DNA of 64,000 nucleotides from Streptomyces asoensis. GTDB taxonomy: Bacteria > Actinomycetota > Actinomycetes > Streptomycetales > Streptomycetaceae. A model generated the notes under the pieces. That model was given only the letters and a program-made list of their open reading frames with translations, ran no database searches and was not told where the DNA came from. Where the stretch lies: the NCBI RefSeq assembly GCF_013085465.1, contig NZ_CP049838.1, positions 7,502,001-7,566,000 of the forward strand, read 5' to 3'. The position numbers were made by a program, and so were the translations under genes. Positions 17,395-26,498 of the stretch are shown one piece after another; position 1 is the stretch's first letter; every line of letters begins with the position of its first letter.

Positions 17395-18253
17395 GGTGCT
17401 CGGGGGCGGCCCCGGAGACTGCCCCGGGAGCTGAGACCGCCGTTACTCCCGCGAACTGCGCCCCCGCGTCCCGCAGCCGCTCGTGCAGTCCCTGGAACAC
17501 GGCCGCCGAACGGGTCCCCGGCCAGTCCTCGGGCAGCAGGCGGGCGGGCAGGCCGGGGTCGGTGTAGGGCAGGTGACGCCAGGAGTCCAGGGCGAGGAGG
17601 TAGTCCCGGTAGGCCTCCTCCGGCGGGGTGTCCGGACGCTGCCGCCAGGCGTGCAGCACGCGCGCGTGGCCGTCGAGGAACGTCTCGTGCTCCTTGGCGA
17701 TGGCCGCCAGGTCCCACCAGCGGGCGACGGACTCGACGGTCGGCGAGAAGCCGAGGTGCTCGCCGCGGAAGAGGTCGACGTACGGGTCGAGGCGCAGCCG
17801 TCGGAGGGTGTGCCGGGTCTCGTCGTGCAGCCGCGCCGGCGCGATCCAGACCCCCGGTGCGGCGGTACCGAACCCCAGGCCCGCGAGCCGCGACCGCAGC
17901 ACGTGCCGCTTCTGCCGCTCCGACTCCGGCACGGAGAACACCGCCAGCACCCAGCCCTCGTCCTCCGGCGGGGCCGTGGCGTAGATGCGCCGGTCGCCGT
18001 CGTCGAGCAACTGCCGTGCCTCGTCCGACAGTTCATACCCGGCCGCGCCCTGCGCCGTACGGGCGGGCAGCAACAGTCCGCGCCGCTTCAGCCGGGACAC
18101 CGAGGAGCGTACGGAGGGCGCGTCGACGCCGACCGCGGCGAGCAGCCGGATCAGCTCGGCGACGGGCACCGGGCCCGGCGCGAAGCGGCCGTACGCGCCG
18201 TAGAGCGTGACGATGAGAGACCGGGGTGCGGGCTGATCGGACACGTTGATCAT
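17384..18253 (-). CDS. PaaX family transcriptional regulator
   Basis: The 289-residue protein matches PaaX-type repressors: an N-terminal winged helix (about 10-75; LIVTLYGAYGRF, LLAAVGVDAPSVRSSVSRLKRRGLL), a central Cas2-like domain (GWVLAVFSVPESERQKRHVLRSRL, about 99-122) and a C-terminal helical domain (about 190-265). Family members sense aryl-CoA thioesters and repress aromatic catabolism. Its ATG overlaps the stop of the upstream CoA ligase (ATGA), so ligase and regulator form one minus-strand transcript. The likely target is the repeated TGACGACAGTCA element. Confidence 0.9.
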   Translation of the reverse strand: MINVSDQPAPRSLIVTLYGAYGRFAPGPVPVAELIRLLAAVGVDAPSVRSSVSRLKRRGLLLPARTAQGAAGYELSDEARQLLDDGDRRIYATAPPEDEGWVLAVFSVPESERQKRHVLRSRLAGLGFGTAAPGVWIAPARLHDETRHTLRRLRLDPYVDLFRGEHLGFSPTVESVARWWDLAAIAKEHETFLDGHARVLHAWRQRPDTPPEEAYRDYLLALDSWRHLPYTDPGLPARLLPEDWPGTRSAAVFQGLHERLRDAGAQFAGVTAVSAPGAVSGAAPEHLNS

Positions 18254-19953
18254 CTTAGGTCTTCGGTATCACTGCTGGTCACTATTGGTGTCATCACCGA
18301 CGTGATCTTCGCTGCGCCTTCGCTGTGGTCTTCGGTACGCAGCCTGAATCTCTGGAGCTTCCCGGTCGCCGTGCGGGGCAGCGCGTCCAGGAAGACGAAC
18401 TCGCGCGGACACTTGTACGGTGCCAGCTCCTCCTTGAGGAAGACGCGCAGTGCCTCCGCGTCGTGCCGGACGCCCGCCCGCAGGACGGCGAACGCGACGA
18501 CCACCTGCCCCCGTTGCTCGTCGGGACGTCCCACGACCGCCGCCTCGACCACGTCCGGGTGCCGCAGCAACGCCTCCTCGATCTCGGGCCCCGCGATGTT
18601 GTACCCGGCCGAGATGATCATGTCGTCGGCGCGGGCGACGTACCGGAAGTAGCCGTCGGCCTCACGGACGTAGGTGTCGCCGGTGACGTTCCAGCCGTCA
18701 CGCACGTACTGCTGCTGACGCGGGTCGGCGAGGTAGCGGCACCCGACCGGGCCGCGCACGGCGAGCAGTCCGGGCTCGCCGTCGGGCACGGGCCTGCCGC
18801 CCGGATCCTGCACGCGCGCGTGCCAGCCGGGGACGGGGACGCCGGTCGTGCCGGGCCGGATGTGTTCGTCGGCGGCCGAGATGAAGATGTGCAGCAGCTC
18901 GGTGGCGCCGATGCCGTTGATCAGCCGGAGACCGGTCCGCTCGTGCCAGGCCCGCCAGGTGGCGGCGGGCAGGTTCTCGCCGGCGGAGACACAGCGGCGC
19001 AGCGAGGAGACGTCGTGCGCGTCGGGGTGGTTGTGGTGGTCGAGGTGGTTGAGGTCGTTCACGCCGTTCAAGTCGTCGAGCATCGCGCGGTAGGCGGTGG
19101 GAGCCGTGAACAGCACGGTCACCCGGTGTGTGGCGATCGCGGGCAACAGCTGCCGAGGGCCCGCTTGTTCGAGCAACAGCGCGCTGGCACCGGCCCGCAT
19201 CGGGAAGACGACCAGCCCGCCGAGGCCGAAGGTGAAGCCGAGCGGGGGACTGCCGGCGAAGACATCGTCCGGAAGCGGTTTCAGTATGTGCCGCGAGAAC
19301 GTGTCCGCGATCGCCAGTACGTCCCGGTGAAAGTGCAGACAGCCCTTCGGGCGGCCGGTGGTGCCGGAGGTGAAGGCGATCAGCGCCACGTCGTCGGAAG
19401 CGGTTTCGACAGCCTGGTACGGCTCTTGCGGCGCCGACCGGTTCAGCAGGTCGTCGGGGGCGTCACCGCCGTACGTCGTGATCCGGAGCCCGGGTATCTC
19501 CGCCTTGGCAAGGTCGTCCACGGCCCTGATGTCGCACAGGGCGTGCTCCACCCGCGCGATCTCGCACATGGTGCGCAGCTCGTTCGGCCGCTGCTGGGCC
19601 AGGACGGTGACCGCGATCGCGCCCGCCTTCAGCACCGCCAGCCAGCAGGCCGCGAGCCAGGGCGTGGTGGGACCGCGCAGCAGCACACGGTTGCCGGGGA
19701 CGACTCCGAGATCGCCGCTGAGCAGATGCGCGATCCGGTCGACGCGGGTCCGCAGCTCCCCATATGTCCAGGACGGCCCGGAGCCGGTGTGGAACACGGG
19801 CCGGTCCGGGGCGGTGTGGTCGAGCAGCTCGGCGGCGCAGTTCACCCGATCGGGGTAGTCCAGTTCGGGCAGATCGAAACGGAGGTCGGGCCAGCGGCCG
19901 GGCGGCGGAAGGTGGTCGCGCGCGAAGGTGTCGACGTGGGCCGAGACGTTCAT
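18250..19953 (-). CDS. aromatic acid CoA ligase (benzoate/2-aminobenzoate-CoA ligase family)
   Basis: The 567-residue ANL-superfamily enzyme activates an aromatic acid as acyl-AMP and transfers it to CoA. Motifs: AFTSGTTGRPKGCLHFHRD (about 182-200, AMP loop), the INGIGATELLHIFIS block (about 333-347), DGWNVTGDTYVREADGYF (about 413-430) and the C-terminal lysine motif LPRTATGKLQRF (about 530-541). The INGIGATE/HIF block is typical of the benzoate-CoA ligase clade. ATG 19953 follows AAGGGGGG. Its neighbours (aryl-CoA monooxygenase, PaaX, RidA) favour anthranilate or salicylate as substrate; the sequence alone cannot decide. Confidence 0.85.
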   Translation of the reverse strand: MNVSAHVDTFARDHLPPPGRWPDLRFDLPELDYPDRVNCAAELLDHTAPDRPVFHTGSGPSWTYGELRTRVDRIAHLLSGDLGVVPGNRVLLRGPTTPWLAACWLAVLKAGAIAVTVLAQQRPNELRTMCEIARVEHALCDIRAVDDLAKAEIPGLRITTYGGDAPDDLLNRSAPQEPYQAVETASDDVALIAFTSGTTGRPKGCLHFHRDVLAIADTFSRHILKPLPDDVFAGSPPLGFTFGLGGLVVFPMRAGASALLLEQAGPRQLLPAIATHRVTVLFTAPTAYRAMLDDLNGVNDLNHLDHHNHPDAHDVSSLRRCVSAGENLPAATWRAWHERTGLRLINGIGATELLHIFISAADEHIRPGTTGVPVPGWHARVQDPGGRPVPDGEPGLLAVRGPVGCRYLADPRQQQYVRDGWNVTGDTYVREADGYFRYVARADDMIISAGYNIAGPEIEEALLRHPDVVEAAVVGRPDEQRGQVVVAFAVLRAGVRHDAEALRVFLKEELAPYKCPREFVFLDALPRTATGKLQRFRLRTEDHSEGAAKITSVMTPIVTSSDTEDLR

Positions 19954-20044
19954 GGGCGTTCGCCCCCCTTGCCTGGATGGACTTCCGGCTGGGCTGCCCG
20001 GGCGGGCGTCGTCTTGGGGTCGCGCAAGGAGCGTAGCGCGTTGG

Positions 20045-20059
20045 TGACGACAGTCAACG
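20045..20059. promoter_or_regulatory. second copy of the TGACGACAGTCA element, upstream of the CoA ligase
   Basis: TGACGACAGTCAACG lies about 95 bp upstream of the ligase ATG (minus strand). Its first 12 bases are identical to 14119-14130 in front of the enoyl-CoA hydratase. The shared site links the two divergent halves of the cluster into one probable regulon. Confidence 0.55.
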
Positions 20060-20155
20060 GTACGCGATACCGTCGGAGGAAGGCGCAACCGGCCGGGCAG
20101 GACCTCCGGGGCACGAAACTGGCGTGACCGCTCCGGCAGGGCAGAAACGGTTGCG

Positions 20156-20459
20156 GCACGTCAGGCACAGCGGAAACAGCAGGGTGGAAACAGGTACAGC
20201 AGAGACGGGCACGGCTGGAACAAGCAAGGCGGAAACAGGCACGGCAGAAACAGGCAGGCACGGCAGAAACAGGCCCGGCGGAAACAGGCAGGCACGGCAG
20301 AAACAGGCACGGCAGAAACAGGTGGAGCAGAAACTCCGGCGGAATCAGACCCGGCGGAAACAGGTGGAGCAGAAACTCCGGCGGAAACAGGCCCGGCGGA
20401 AGCAGGCAGGCACAGCAGAAACAGGTACAGCAGGTCACGCACGGCAGAGGGGACAGGCG
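20156..20459. repeat. degenerate GGCAGAAACAGG-type repeat block before the acyl-CoA dehydrogenase
   Basis: About 300 bp consist of interleaved 12-18 bp units of the form (A/C)GGC(A/G)GAAACAGG, some duplicated as longer blocks (GTGGAGCAGAAACTCCGGCGGAA occurs twice in variant forms). The frame is open through it, so a long leader peptide fused to the dehydrogenase is formally possible. The composition (Thr/Glu/Arg/Gln only) argues against translation. The same style of repeat recurs at other gene ends in the window. Confidence 0.8.
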
Positions 20460-21596
20460 ATGCCCGCATTCTCGCTCGAACCGGCACAGGCCGCCTGGTG
20501 CGCCGAACTGCGCGCCCTTGCCGCCGAACGGCTGCGCCCACTTGCCGAGAAGGGCGAACCGGGATGCGTCAACCGTCCGCTCGTCGCCGAACTCGGCCGG
20601 CTCGGCCTGCTGCCGCGACTGTTCACCTCCGGCGCCGTCGACCTCTGCCTGATGCGCGAGTCCCTCGCCTACGCCTGCACGGAGGCGGAGACCGCGCTCG
20701 CGCTGCAAGGACTGGGCGCGCACCCGGTCCACGCCCACGGCACCCCCGCCCAGCGGCAGCACTGGCTGCCCCGCGTCACCGACGGCACCGCGATCGCCGC
20801 CTTCGCCCTGAGTGAGCCGGGCGCGGGCTCGGACGCGGCGGCCCTGTCCCTGGCCGCCGAGCGGGACGGGCCGGACGGCTGGCGGCTCACCGGAGAGAAG
20901 TGCTGGATCTCCAACGCTCCCGAGGCCGACTTCTACACCGTCTTCGCCCGCACCACCCCGGGGGCCGGCGCCCGTGGCGTAACCGCTTTCCTCGTTCCCG
21001 CCGACCGTGCCGGTCTCACCGGCTCCGCCCTCGACATGCTCTCCCCGCACCCCATCGGAGCGCTCCGTTTCGATGCCGTCCCGGTCACGGTGGACGACGT
21101 GCTCGGCGAGCCCGACCGCGGTTTCCGGGTCGCCATGGGCACCCTCAACCTGTTCCGCCCCAGCGTCGGCGCCTTCGCCGTCGGCATGGCGCAGGCCGCC
21201 CTCGACGCGACCCTGGCTCACACCGCCCGACGGGACGCGTTCGGCGGCAAGTTGAGCGACCTTCAGACGGTCGCCCACCAGGTAGCCGAGATGGCCCTGC
21301 GCACGGAGGCCGCGCGTCTGATGGTCCACGCGGCGGCGTCGGCGTACGACAGTGGCGCCCAGGACGTCCCGAAGCGTGCCGCGATGGCCAAGCTGTTCGC
21401 CACCGAGACCGCGCAGTACGTCGTCGACACGGCCGTCCAACTCCATGGTGCACGGGCCCTGCGTCGCGGCCACCTGCTCGAGCATCTCTATCGGGAGGTG
21501 CGCGCGCCCCGGATCTACGAGGGCGCGAGCGAGGTCCAACGCGGCATCATCGCAAGGGAGTTGTACGCCGAACTCGCAGATCTGGAGGCCAGGTGA
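20460..21596 (+). CDS. acyl-CoA dehydrogenase family protein
   Basis: The 378-residue FAD enzyme oxidises an acyl-CoA to the enoyl-CoA. ATG 20460 (MPAFSLEPAQ) is where family similarity begins. Signatures: IAAFALSEPGAGSDAAAL (about 111-128, flavin/substrate segment), GEKCWISNA (about 146-154), FGGKLSDLQTVAHQVAEMAL (about 260-279), QLHGARAL (near 325) and IYEGASEVQRGIIAREL (about 352-368, catalytic Glu region). It probably works downstream of ring reduction in the adjacent aryl-CoA pathway. Its stop overlaps the RidA start (GTGA). Residues before 20460 come from repeat DNA and are excluded. Confidence 0.9.
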   Translation: MPAFSLEPAQAAWCAELRALAAERLRPLAEKGEPGCVNRPLVAELGRLGLLPRLFTSGAVDLCLMRESLAYACTEAETALALQGLGAHPVHAHGTPAQRQHWLPRVTDGTAIAAFALSEPGAGSDAAALSLAAERDGPDGWRLTGEKCWISNAPEADFYTVFARTTPGAGARGVTAFLVPADRAGLTGSALDMLSPHPIGALRFDAVPVTVDDVLGEPDRGFRVAMGTLNLFRPSVGAFAVGMAQAALDATLAHTARRDAFGGKLSDLQTVAHQVAEMALRTEAARLMVHAAASAYDSGAQDVPKRAAMAKLFATETAQYVVDTAVQLHGARALRRGHLLEHLYREVRAPRIYEGASEVQRGIIARELYAELADLEAR

Positions 21597-22006
21597 CCAC
21601 CGAACGCGTCAACCCGCCCGAACTCTCCCCGCCCCTCGGCTTCTCCCATGCAGTCGTCGCCACCGGCGAGCGGATCGTCTTCCTGGCCGGTCAGACCGCG
21701 CTCGACGCCGACGGGAAGATCGTGGGGGAGTCGCTGCCGGAGCAGTTCACCCGGGCGCTGACGAATCTGCTGGCCGCGCTGACGGCGGCGGGCGGTGCGG
21801 CGTCGGACCTGGCGCGCGTCACCGTCTACGTCACGGATGTCGCCGCGTATCGTGAGAAGGCTGGTGAACTGGGCGCGATCTGGCGGGAGTTGGCGGGACG
21901 CGACTATCCGGCGATGGCGGTCGTCGGAATCGTACGACTCTGGGACGAGCAGGCACTCGTCGAACTGGACGGGTTCGCGGTACTCGACCGTGAACCGGGC
22001 CAGTAA
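21593..22006 (+). CDS. RidA family protein
   Basis: The 137-residue product starts at GTG 21593, overlapping the dehydrogenase stop, with CTGGAGG upstream. It has the RidA/YjgF pattern FLAGQTALDADGKIVG (about 29-44), QFTRALTNLLAALTAAGGAASDLARVTVYVTD (about 50-81) and a conserved C-terminal block ending in VELDGFAVL. RidA proteins hydrolyse reactive enamine/imine intermediates. The canonical catalytic Arg position reads as IVRLWDEQALVELDG, which deviates from the RVEIEA end of archetypal RidA, so it belongs to another subgroup. Its presence in the operon hints at an amino-substituted substrate such as anthranilate. Confidence 0.85.
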   Translation: MTTERVNPPELSPPLGFSHAVVATGERIVFLAGQTALDADGKIVGESLPEQFTRALTNLLAALTAAGGAASDLARVTVYVTDVAAYREKAGELGAIWRELAGRDYPAMAVVGIVRLWDEQALVELDGFAVLDREPGQ

Positions 22007-22170
22007 CCGGTATCAGCGACCGGTATGGGCGACCGGTTTCCGTAACCGGTATCAGAGGCTGGGTTCCGTAACCGGTATCAGAGGCCGGGTGCGGTAACCG
22101 GTATCAGTAACCGGTATCAGCAACCGATGTCAGCAACCGATGTCAGCAACCGACGTCAGCAACCGGCTTC
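22005..22170. repeat. short degenerate tandem repeats (AACCGGTATCAG type) after ridA
   Basis: Directly after the ridA stop, GTAACCGGTATCA recurs about five times and GCAACCGATGTCA three times at spacings of 12-28 bp. No gene is present. Each unit contains the palindrome ACCGGT, so the RNA could fold into many alternative hairpins. Confidence 0.85.
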
Positions 22171-22208
22171 CGAGAAGATGACCGGCGGGCCGGCCTCGAT
22201 GATCAAGG

Positions 22209-22412
22209 TCAGGCGGCGACGGCCAGCTGTCCGGCGGTCACCCGGTGCGGGTCCACGACCCGGCCGTCGGGCAGCAGTTCGCCGGAGTCGTCGAAGACGA
22301 TGGTGCCGTCGCACAGCAGGTTCCAGCCCTGCTCGGGGTGGGCGGCGACGATGTGCGAGAGGTGTACCGGCCGGGCGTCGGCAGAAGCGCTGGGAAGCTG
22401 GTGAGAACACAT
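22209..22412 (-). CDS. DUF5999 family protein, 67 residues
   Basis: The start ATG 22412 follows GTGGAGG with a 7-nt spacer. The protein begins MCSHQLPSASADA and continues VAAHPEQGWNLLCDGTIVFDDSGELLPDGRVVDPHR, the recognisable streptomycete DUF5999 pattern. In this copy the second Cys of the usual CxHQPPC motif is replaced (SHQLPS), leaving Cys2 and Cys43. Function unknown. Longer readings in the same frame lack coding character. Confidence 0.85.
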   Translation of the reverse strand: MCSHQLPSASADARPVHLSHIVAAHPEQGWNLLCDGTIVFDDSGELLPDGRVVDPHRVTAGQLAVAA

Positions 22413-22513
22413 GGAGCACCTCCACGTCGGTGGGGTCGGCCGTCCGGTCGGCCCCCATGGGTAGACCATGCGCCCGGCCCGCCCGCATCTCCAGAGGGTG
22501 CTCGCAAGCGTGA

Positions 22514-23071
<558 letters not shown>

Positions 23072-23117
23072 GCGGCCGGTCCCGGACGGCGGGCCCCTTG
23101 ACGGGCACCGCATCCTG

Positions 23118-23147
23118 AGCGGCGGGCCCGCCAGCCGGCCCGCCGCT
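23118..23147. terminator. bidirectional hairpin between DUF6299 gene and modC
   Basis: An 11-bp perfect stem (AGCGGCGGGCC paired with GGCCCGCCGCT) encloses an 8-nt loop, about 45 bp after the + strand stop and 60 bp after the modC stop. No U tract, as is usual in high-GC actinomycetes. Confidence 0.7.
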
Positions 23148-23207
23148 TCTGGCGTCGTAGGGCCGGGGCGGCCGCCCGGCGAGGCAATGTCGGAATGCTC
23201 AATCGGT

Positions 23208-24356
23208 TCAGACCGGGTAGGCGTGGGTCTGGGTGGCCTTCACCGTCGCCCAGACCCGCGCCCCCGGGTGCAGATCGAGTTCGGCCGCGGCGACCGTGGT
23301 GAGGTCCGCGGCGAGCGGGAGTTCGCCGGTCAGGTCGGCGCGGATCTGGTCGCCGTGGGTCTCCAGGCCGGCGACCTCGCAGTGCCAGAGGTTGCGGGCG
23401 CTGGCGCCGGTCGGGCGGTCGCGGTAGAGGGTGACCGCGCTCGGCGGGAACGCCACGAACACCGGGCCGGTCAGGACCTCGGTGGTGGTGATGGGCGGGC
23501 CGGCGTCGAGGCGGACGGAGTGGCCGTCGGCCTCGCCCCGGTAGAGGTTCAGGCCGACCAGCTGGGCGATGTAGTCCGTACGGGGATGGCGGGCGATGTC
23601 GGACGGCTCGCCCTCCTGGACGACCCGCCCGTGCTCGACGACGACCAGCCGGTCGGCGAGCACCATGGCGTCCAGGGGATCGTGCGTGACCAGGACGGCG
23701 ACGGCCTCGAACTCGGCCAGGTGACGCCGGAGTTGGGCGCGGACCTCCAGCCGGGTGCGGGCGTCCAGCGCCGCCAGCGGCTCGTCGAGGAGCAGCAGCC
23801 GAGGACGGGTGGCCAGCGCACGGGCCAGGGCGACCCGCTGGGCCTGGCCCCCGGACAGCCTGCGCGGCCTGGCGCCGGCGTGCGCCGCCAGACCCAGGCG
23901 GGCCAGCCACTCGGCGGCCTGGGCACGGGCCTCCGCCTTGCTCGCGCCCTGGCAGCGGGGCCCGAAGGCCACGTTGTCCAGGGCGGTCAGATGCGGGAAG
24001 AGCAGATAGTCCTGGAAGACGACACCCACGGGGCGGGACTCCGGCGGCGTACCGTCCAACGCGCTGCCGTCCAGCCGTAGCCGACCGCCGGTGAGCGGCG
24101 TCAGACCGGCGAGGGCGCGCAGCGCGGTGGTCTTCCCCGCGCCGTTCGGACCGAGCAGGGCGACCACCTCACCCGGCGCCACGCTCAGCGCCACGTCCAG
24201 CCGGAACGCGCCGCGCTCCACGACCAGGTGGGCGTCGAGCCCGTCCACGGGGGTGCCGGCGCGAACGTCCAGCCCGTCCGCGAGCGCGCCGACGCGGCGG
24301 ACGTCCTCGACGGCATGGGAGTCGGCGGCGGTCTTCCGGGGCTCGGGCTCGGTCAT
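23208..24356 (-). CDS. modC: molybdate ABC transporter ATP-binding protein
   Basis: The 382-residue ATPase has Walker A GPNGAGKTT (about 73-81), the Q-loop in VVFQDYLLFPHL (about 115-126), signature LSGGQAQRVALARAL (about 168-182), Walker B RLLLLDEPLAALD (about 186-198) and switch VTHD (about 219-222). A C-terminal Mop/TOBE regulatory domain follows (about 290-380). ATG 24356 overlaps the modB stop (ATGA). With modA and modB it forms a complete molybdate importer; tungstate cannot be excluded. Confidence 0.92.
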   Translation of the reverse strand: MTEPEPRKTAADSHAVEDVRRVGALADGLDVRAGTPVDGLDAHLVVERGAFRLDVALSVAPGEVVALLGPNGAGKTTALRALAGLTPLTGGRLRLDGSALDGTPPESRPVGVVFQDYLLFPHLTALDNVAFGPRCQGASKAEARAQAAEWLARLGLAAHAGARPRRLSGGQAQRVALARALATRPRLLLLDEPLAALDARTRLEVRAQLRRHLAEFEAVAVLVTHDPLDAMVLADRLVVVEHGRVVQEGEPSDIARHPRTDYIAQLVGLNLYRGEADGHSVRLDAGPPITTTEVLTGPVFVAFPPSAVTLYRDRPTGASARNLWHCEVAGLETHGDQIRADLTGELPLAADLTTVAAAELDLHPGARVWATVKATQTHAYPV

Positions 24357-25213
24357 CCCGCTGTCATCCAACGGTCGCGCAGGCCCGCCAGCACCGCGAC
24401 GGACACCGCCAGCAGGACCAGGCTGAGGGCGATGGCGGCCTCCGGGTCGCTCTGAAGGGCCAGATACACGGCCAACGGCATGGTCTGGGTGCGGCCGGGG
24501 AAGTTGCCGGCGAAGGTGATCGTCGCGCCGAACTCGCCGAGCGCCCGGGCCCACGCCAGGACCGCGCCGGCCGCGATGCCCGGCGCGATCAGCGGCAGCG
24601 TGACCCGGCGGAACGCGGTGAAACGGGAGGCGCCGAGGGTGGCGGCCGCCTCCTCGTAGCGCGGGTCGGCGGCGCGCAGGGTGCCCTCGACGCTGATGAC
24701 GAGGAACGGCATGGCGACGAACGCCTCGGCGACCACGACCCCGGCGGTGGTGAACGGGAGCGTGACGCCGAACCAGGAGTCCAGCGACTTCCCGACGATG
24801 CCGTTGCGGCCGAGCGCCATCAGCAGCGCCACACCGCCGACCACCGGTGGCAGGACGAGCGGCAGGGTGACGAGGGCCCGGAGGAGGCCGCGCCCGGGGA
24901 ACTCGACGCGGGCCAGCAACCAGGCCAGCGGTACGCCGACGACCAGAGTCACGGCGGTGGCGGCGGTGGCGCAGACCAGCGACAGCCGGAGCGCCTGCCA
25001 CACCTCGGCGCTGGTCAGCAGCTCGGGCAGGCTGCGCCACGGGGCCCGTACCAGCAGGGCGATCAGCGGCAGGACCAGAAACGCCAGGCCGATCAGCGCG
25101 GGCACCAGCAGGGGCAGCGGCACGCCGCGTACCTGGGCCCGGACACGCCGGCGCCGCGGCCCACCCCGGACGGTGTCGGCCGCGACGTCGGACCTGTCGG
25201 TCGGGAGGGTCAC
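24353..25213 (-). CDS. modB: molybdate ABC transporter permease
   Basis: The 286-residue membrane protein has about six transmembrane helices (first about 30-55: LPLLVPALIGLAFLVLPLIALLV). The coupling EAA loop is YEEAAATLGASRFTAFRRVTLPLIAPGI (about 188-215). Next comes ALGEFGATITFAGNFPGRTQTMPLAVY, characteristic of ModB/CysT permeases. GTG start at 25213 overlaps the modA stop (GTGA). Confidence 0.92.
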   Translation of the reverse strand: MTLPTDRSDVAADTVRGGPRRRRVRAQVRGVPLPLLVPALIGLAFLVLPLIALLVRAPWRSLPELLTSAEVWQALRLSLVCATAATAVTLVVGVPLAWLLARVEFPGRGLLRALVTLPLVLPPVVGGVALLMALGRNGIVGKSLDSWFGVTLPFTTAGVVVAEAFVAMPFLVISVEGTLRAADPRYEEAAATLGASRFTAFRRVTLPLIAPGIAAGAVLAWARALGEFGATITFAGNFPGRTQTMPLAVYLALQSDPEAAIALSLVLLAVSVAVLAGLRDRWMTAG

Positions 25214-26031
25214 GGCTGGAGGAACCCGGCCTCGGTCAGGACCTTCTGGCCCTCGGCGGACCGCACCAGAGCGATGAACGCCTTGGCCGCCTCGGTGTTC
25301 TGCGCGTCCTTGAGCTGGACGATCGGGTAGTCGTTGATGGCGTCGGCCGACTCGGGGAACTCCACACCCTCCACCTTGTCACCCGCCGCGTGCACATCGG
25401 TCTTGTAGACGACCGCGGCGTCGGCCTCCTTCAGCTCCACCTTCGTCAGGGCGGCCTTGACGTCCTGCTCGTAGGAGACGGGGGTGAGCTTCAGCTTGCC
25501 GGCGTCGAGAGCCTTCTGGGCGGCGGCGCCGCAGGGCACCGTCTTGTCGCACAGCACGACCTTCAGGCTCGACCTGGTGAGGTCCTTGAGGGAGGAGATC
25601 TTGTCGGGGTTGCCCGGCAGGGTGGCGATCTCCAGCTGGTTGTGGACGAAGGTGGCGGGCGTCCCCGAGGCGTCCCCCGCGTCCGTCACGATCGCCATCG
25701 TCTTGGGGCTGGCGGACGCGAACACGTCCGCCGGGGCGCCGCCGGTGATGCTCGCGGCGAGGGAGTCGCTGCCGCCGAAGCTGAAGGTGACCTTCGTGCC
25801 CGGGTGCGCCTTCTCGAACTCCTTGCCCAGCGTCGTGAAGCTCTCCTTCAGCGAGGCCGCGGCGAACACGGTGACCGTGCCGGACAGCTTGGCCGACGCG
25901 GACGCGGAGGAGTCCGACTTCGTCGACGAGGAGTCGTCGGACGACGAGCAGGAGCTGAGGGCCAGCAGCGCGGTGACTCCCAGGGCGGCCACCTGCATCG
26001 GTCGGCCGGTCCGGCGCGCGGTACGGGTCAT
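25210..26031 (-). CDS. modA: molybdate-binding lipoprotein
   Basis: The 273-residue solute-binding protein captures oxyanion outside the membrane. ATG 26031 has an AGGGAG site. The lipobox is LALSSC (Cys about 27), followed by a Ser-rich linker. ModA signatures are VTVFAAASLKESF (about 51-63, anion-binding serines), GGSDSLAASITGGAPADVFASAS (about 87-109) and DAAVVYKTD (about 200-208). It heads modABC and is itself about 60 bp downstream of an HTH-Mop gene, probably in the same transcript. Confidence 0.92.
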   Translation of the reverse strand: MTRTARRTGRPMQVAALGVTALLALSSCSSSDDSSSTKSDSSASASAKLSGTVTVFAAASLKESFTTLGKEFEKAHPGTKVTFSFGGSDSLAASITGGAPADVFASASPKTMAIVTDAGDASGTPATFVHNQLEIATLPGNPDKISSLKDLTRSSLKVVLCDKTVPCGAAAQKALDAGKLKLTPVSYEQDVKAALTKVELKEADAAVVYKTDVHAAGDKVEGVEFPESADAINDYPIVQLKDAQNTEAAKAFIALVRSAEGQKVLTEAGFLQP

Positions 26032-26090
26032 CACGGGTCCACTCCCTCTGGTCCTGACGGACACCATCACGTGTGGTCCTGACGGACCAT

Positions 26091-26477
26091 CTACGGTCTC
26101 TCGACGACCACGTTGGTCGACTTGATCACGGCAATCGCCGGAACACCGGGCTCCAGCTCCAGCTCATCGGCCGACTCGCGGCTGACCAGCGCCACCACCC
26201 GGAACGGTCCGGCCTGGATCTCCACCTGCGCCGACACGTCCCCTGGGAGCACGTCGGTGACGATGCCGGAGAGGCGGTTGCGGGCCGAGGAGCCGGTGGA
26301 CCCCCATTCCGCGCGGTGCACCTGCCGGGCGTAGGCCGCGAGGGCCGGCCCGGGGATGATCCGGCGGCCCAGCTCATCGCGTCGGGCGGTGAGTTTCCCG
26401 CCGTCGACCAAGCGCCTCACGGTGTCGGCGCTGACACCGAGTAAGGCGGCAGCGTCCCCGATCCGGTAGGTGTGCAT
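26091..26477 (-). CDS. HTH (excisionase/MerR-like) plus Mop domain protein, copy 1
   Basis: A 128-residue protein: an N-terminal DNA-binding winged helix of the excisionase/MerR type (YRIGDAAALLGVSADTVRRLVDGGKL, about 3-28) and a single C-terminal Mop/TOBE domain (RNRLSGIVTDVLPGDVSAQVEIQAG, then VAIAVIKSTNVVVERP; about 61-128). Mop domains bind molybdate in oligomers, so this is a probable molybdate-responsive regulator or storage protein. It lies immediately upstream of modA on the same strand. A paralogue is at 27844-28239. Confidence 0.85.
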   Translation of the reverse strand: MHTYRIGDAAALLGVSADTVRRLVDGGKLTARRDELGRRIIPGPALAAYARQVHRAEWGSTGSSARNRLSGIVTDVLPGDVSAQVEIQAGPFRVVALVSRESADELELEPGVPAIAVIKSTNVVVERP

Positions 26478-26498
26478 GCGCTGATGATACTGCCGCAG

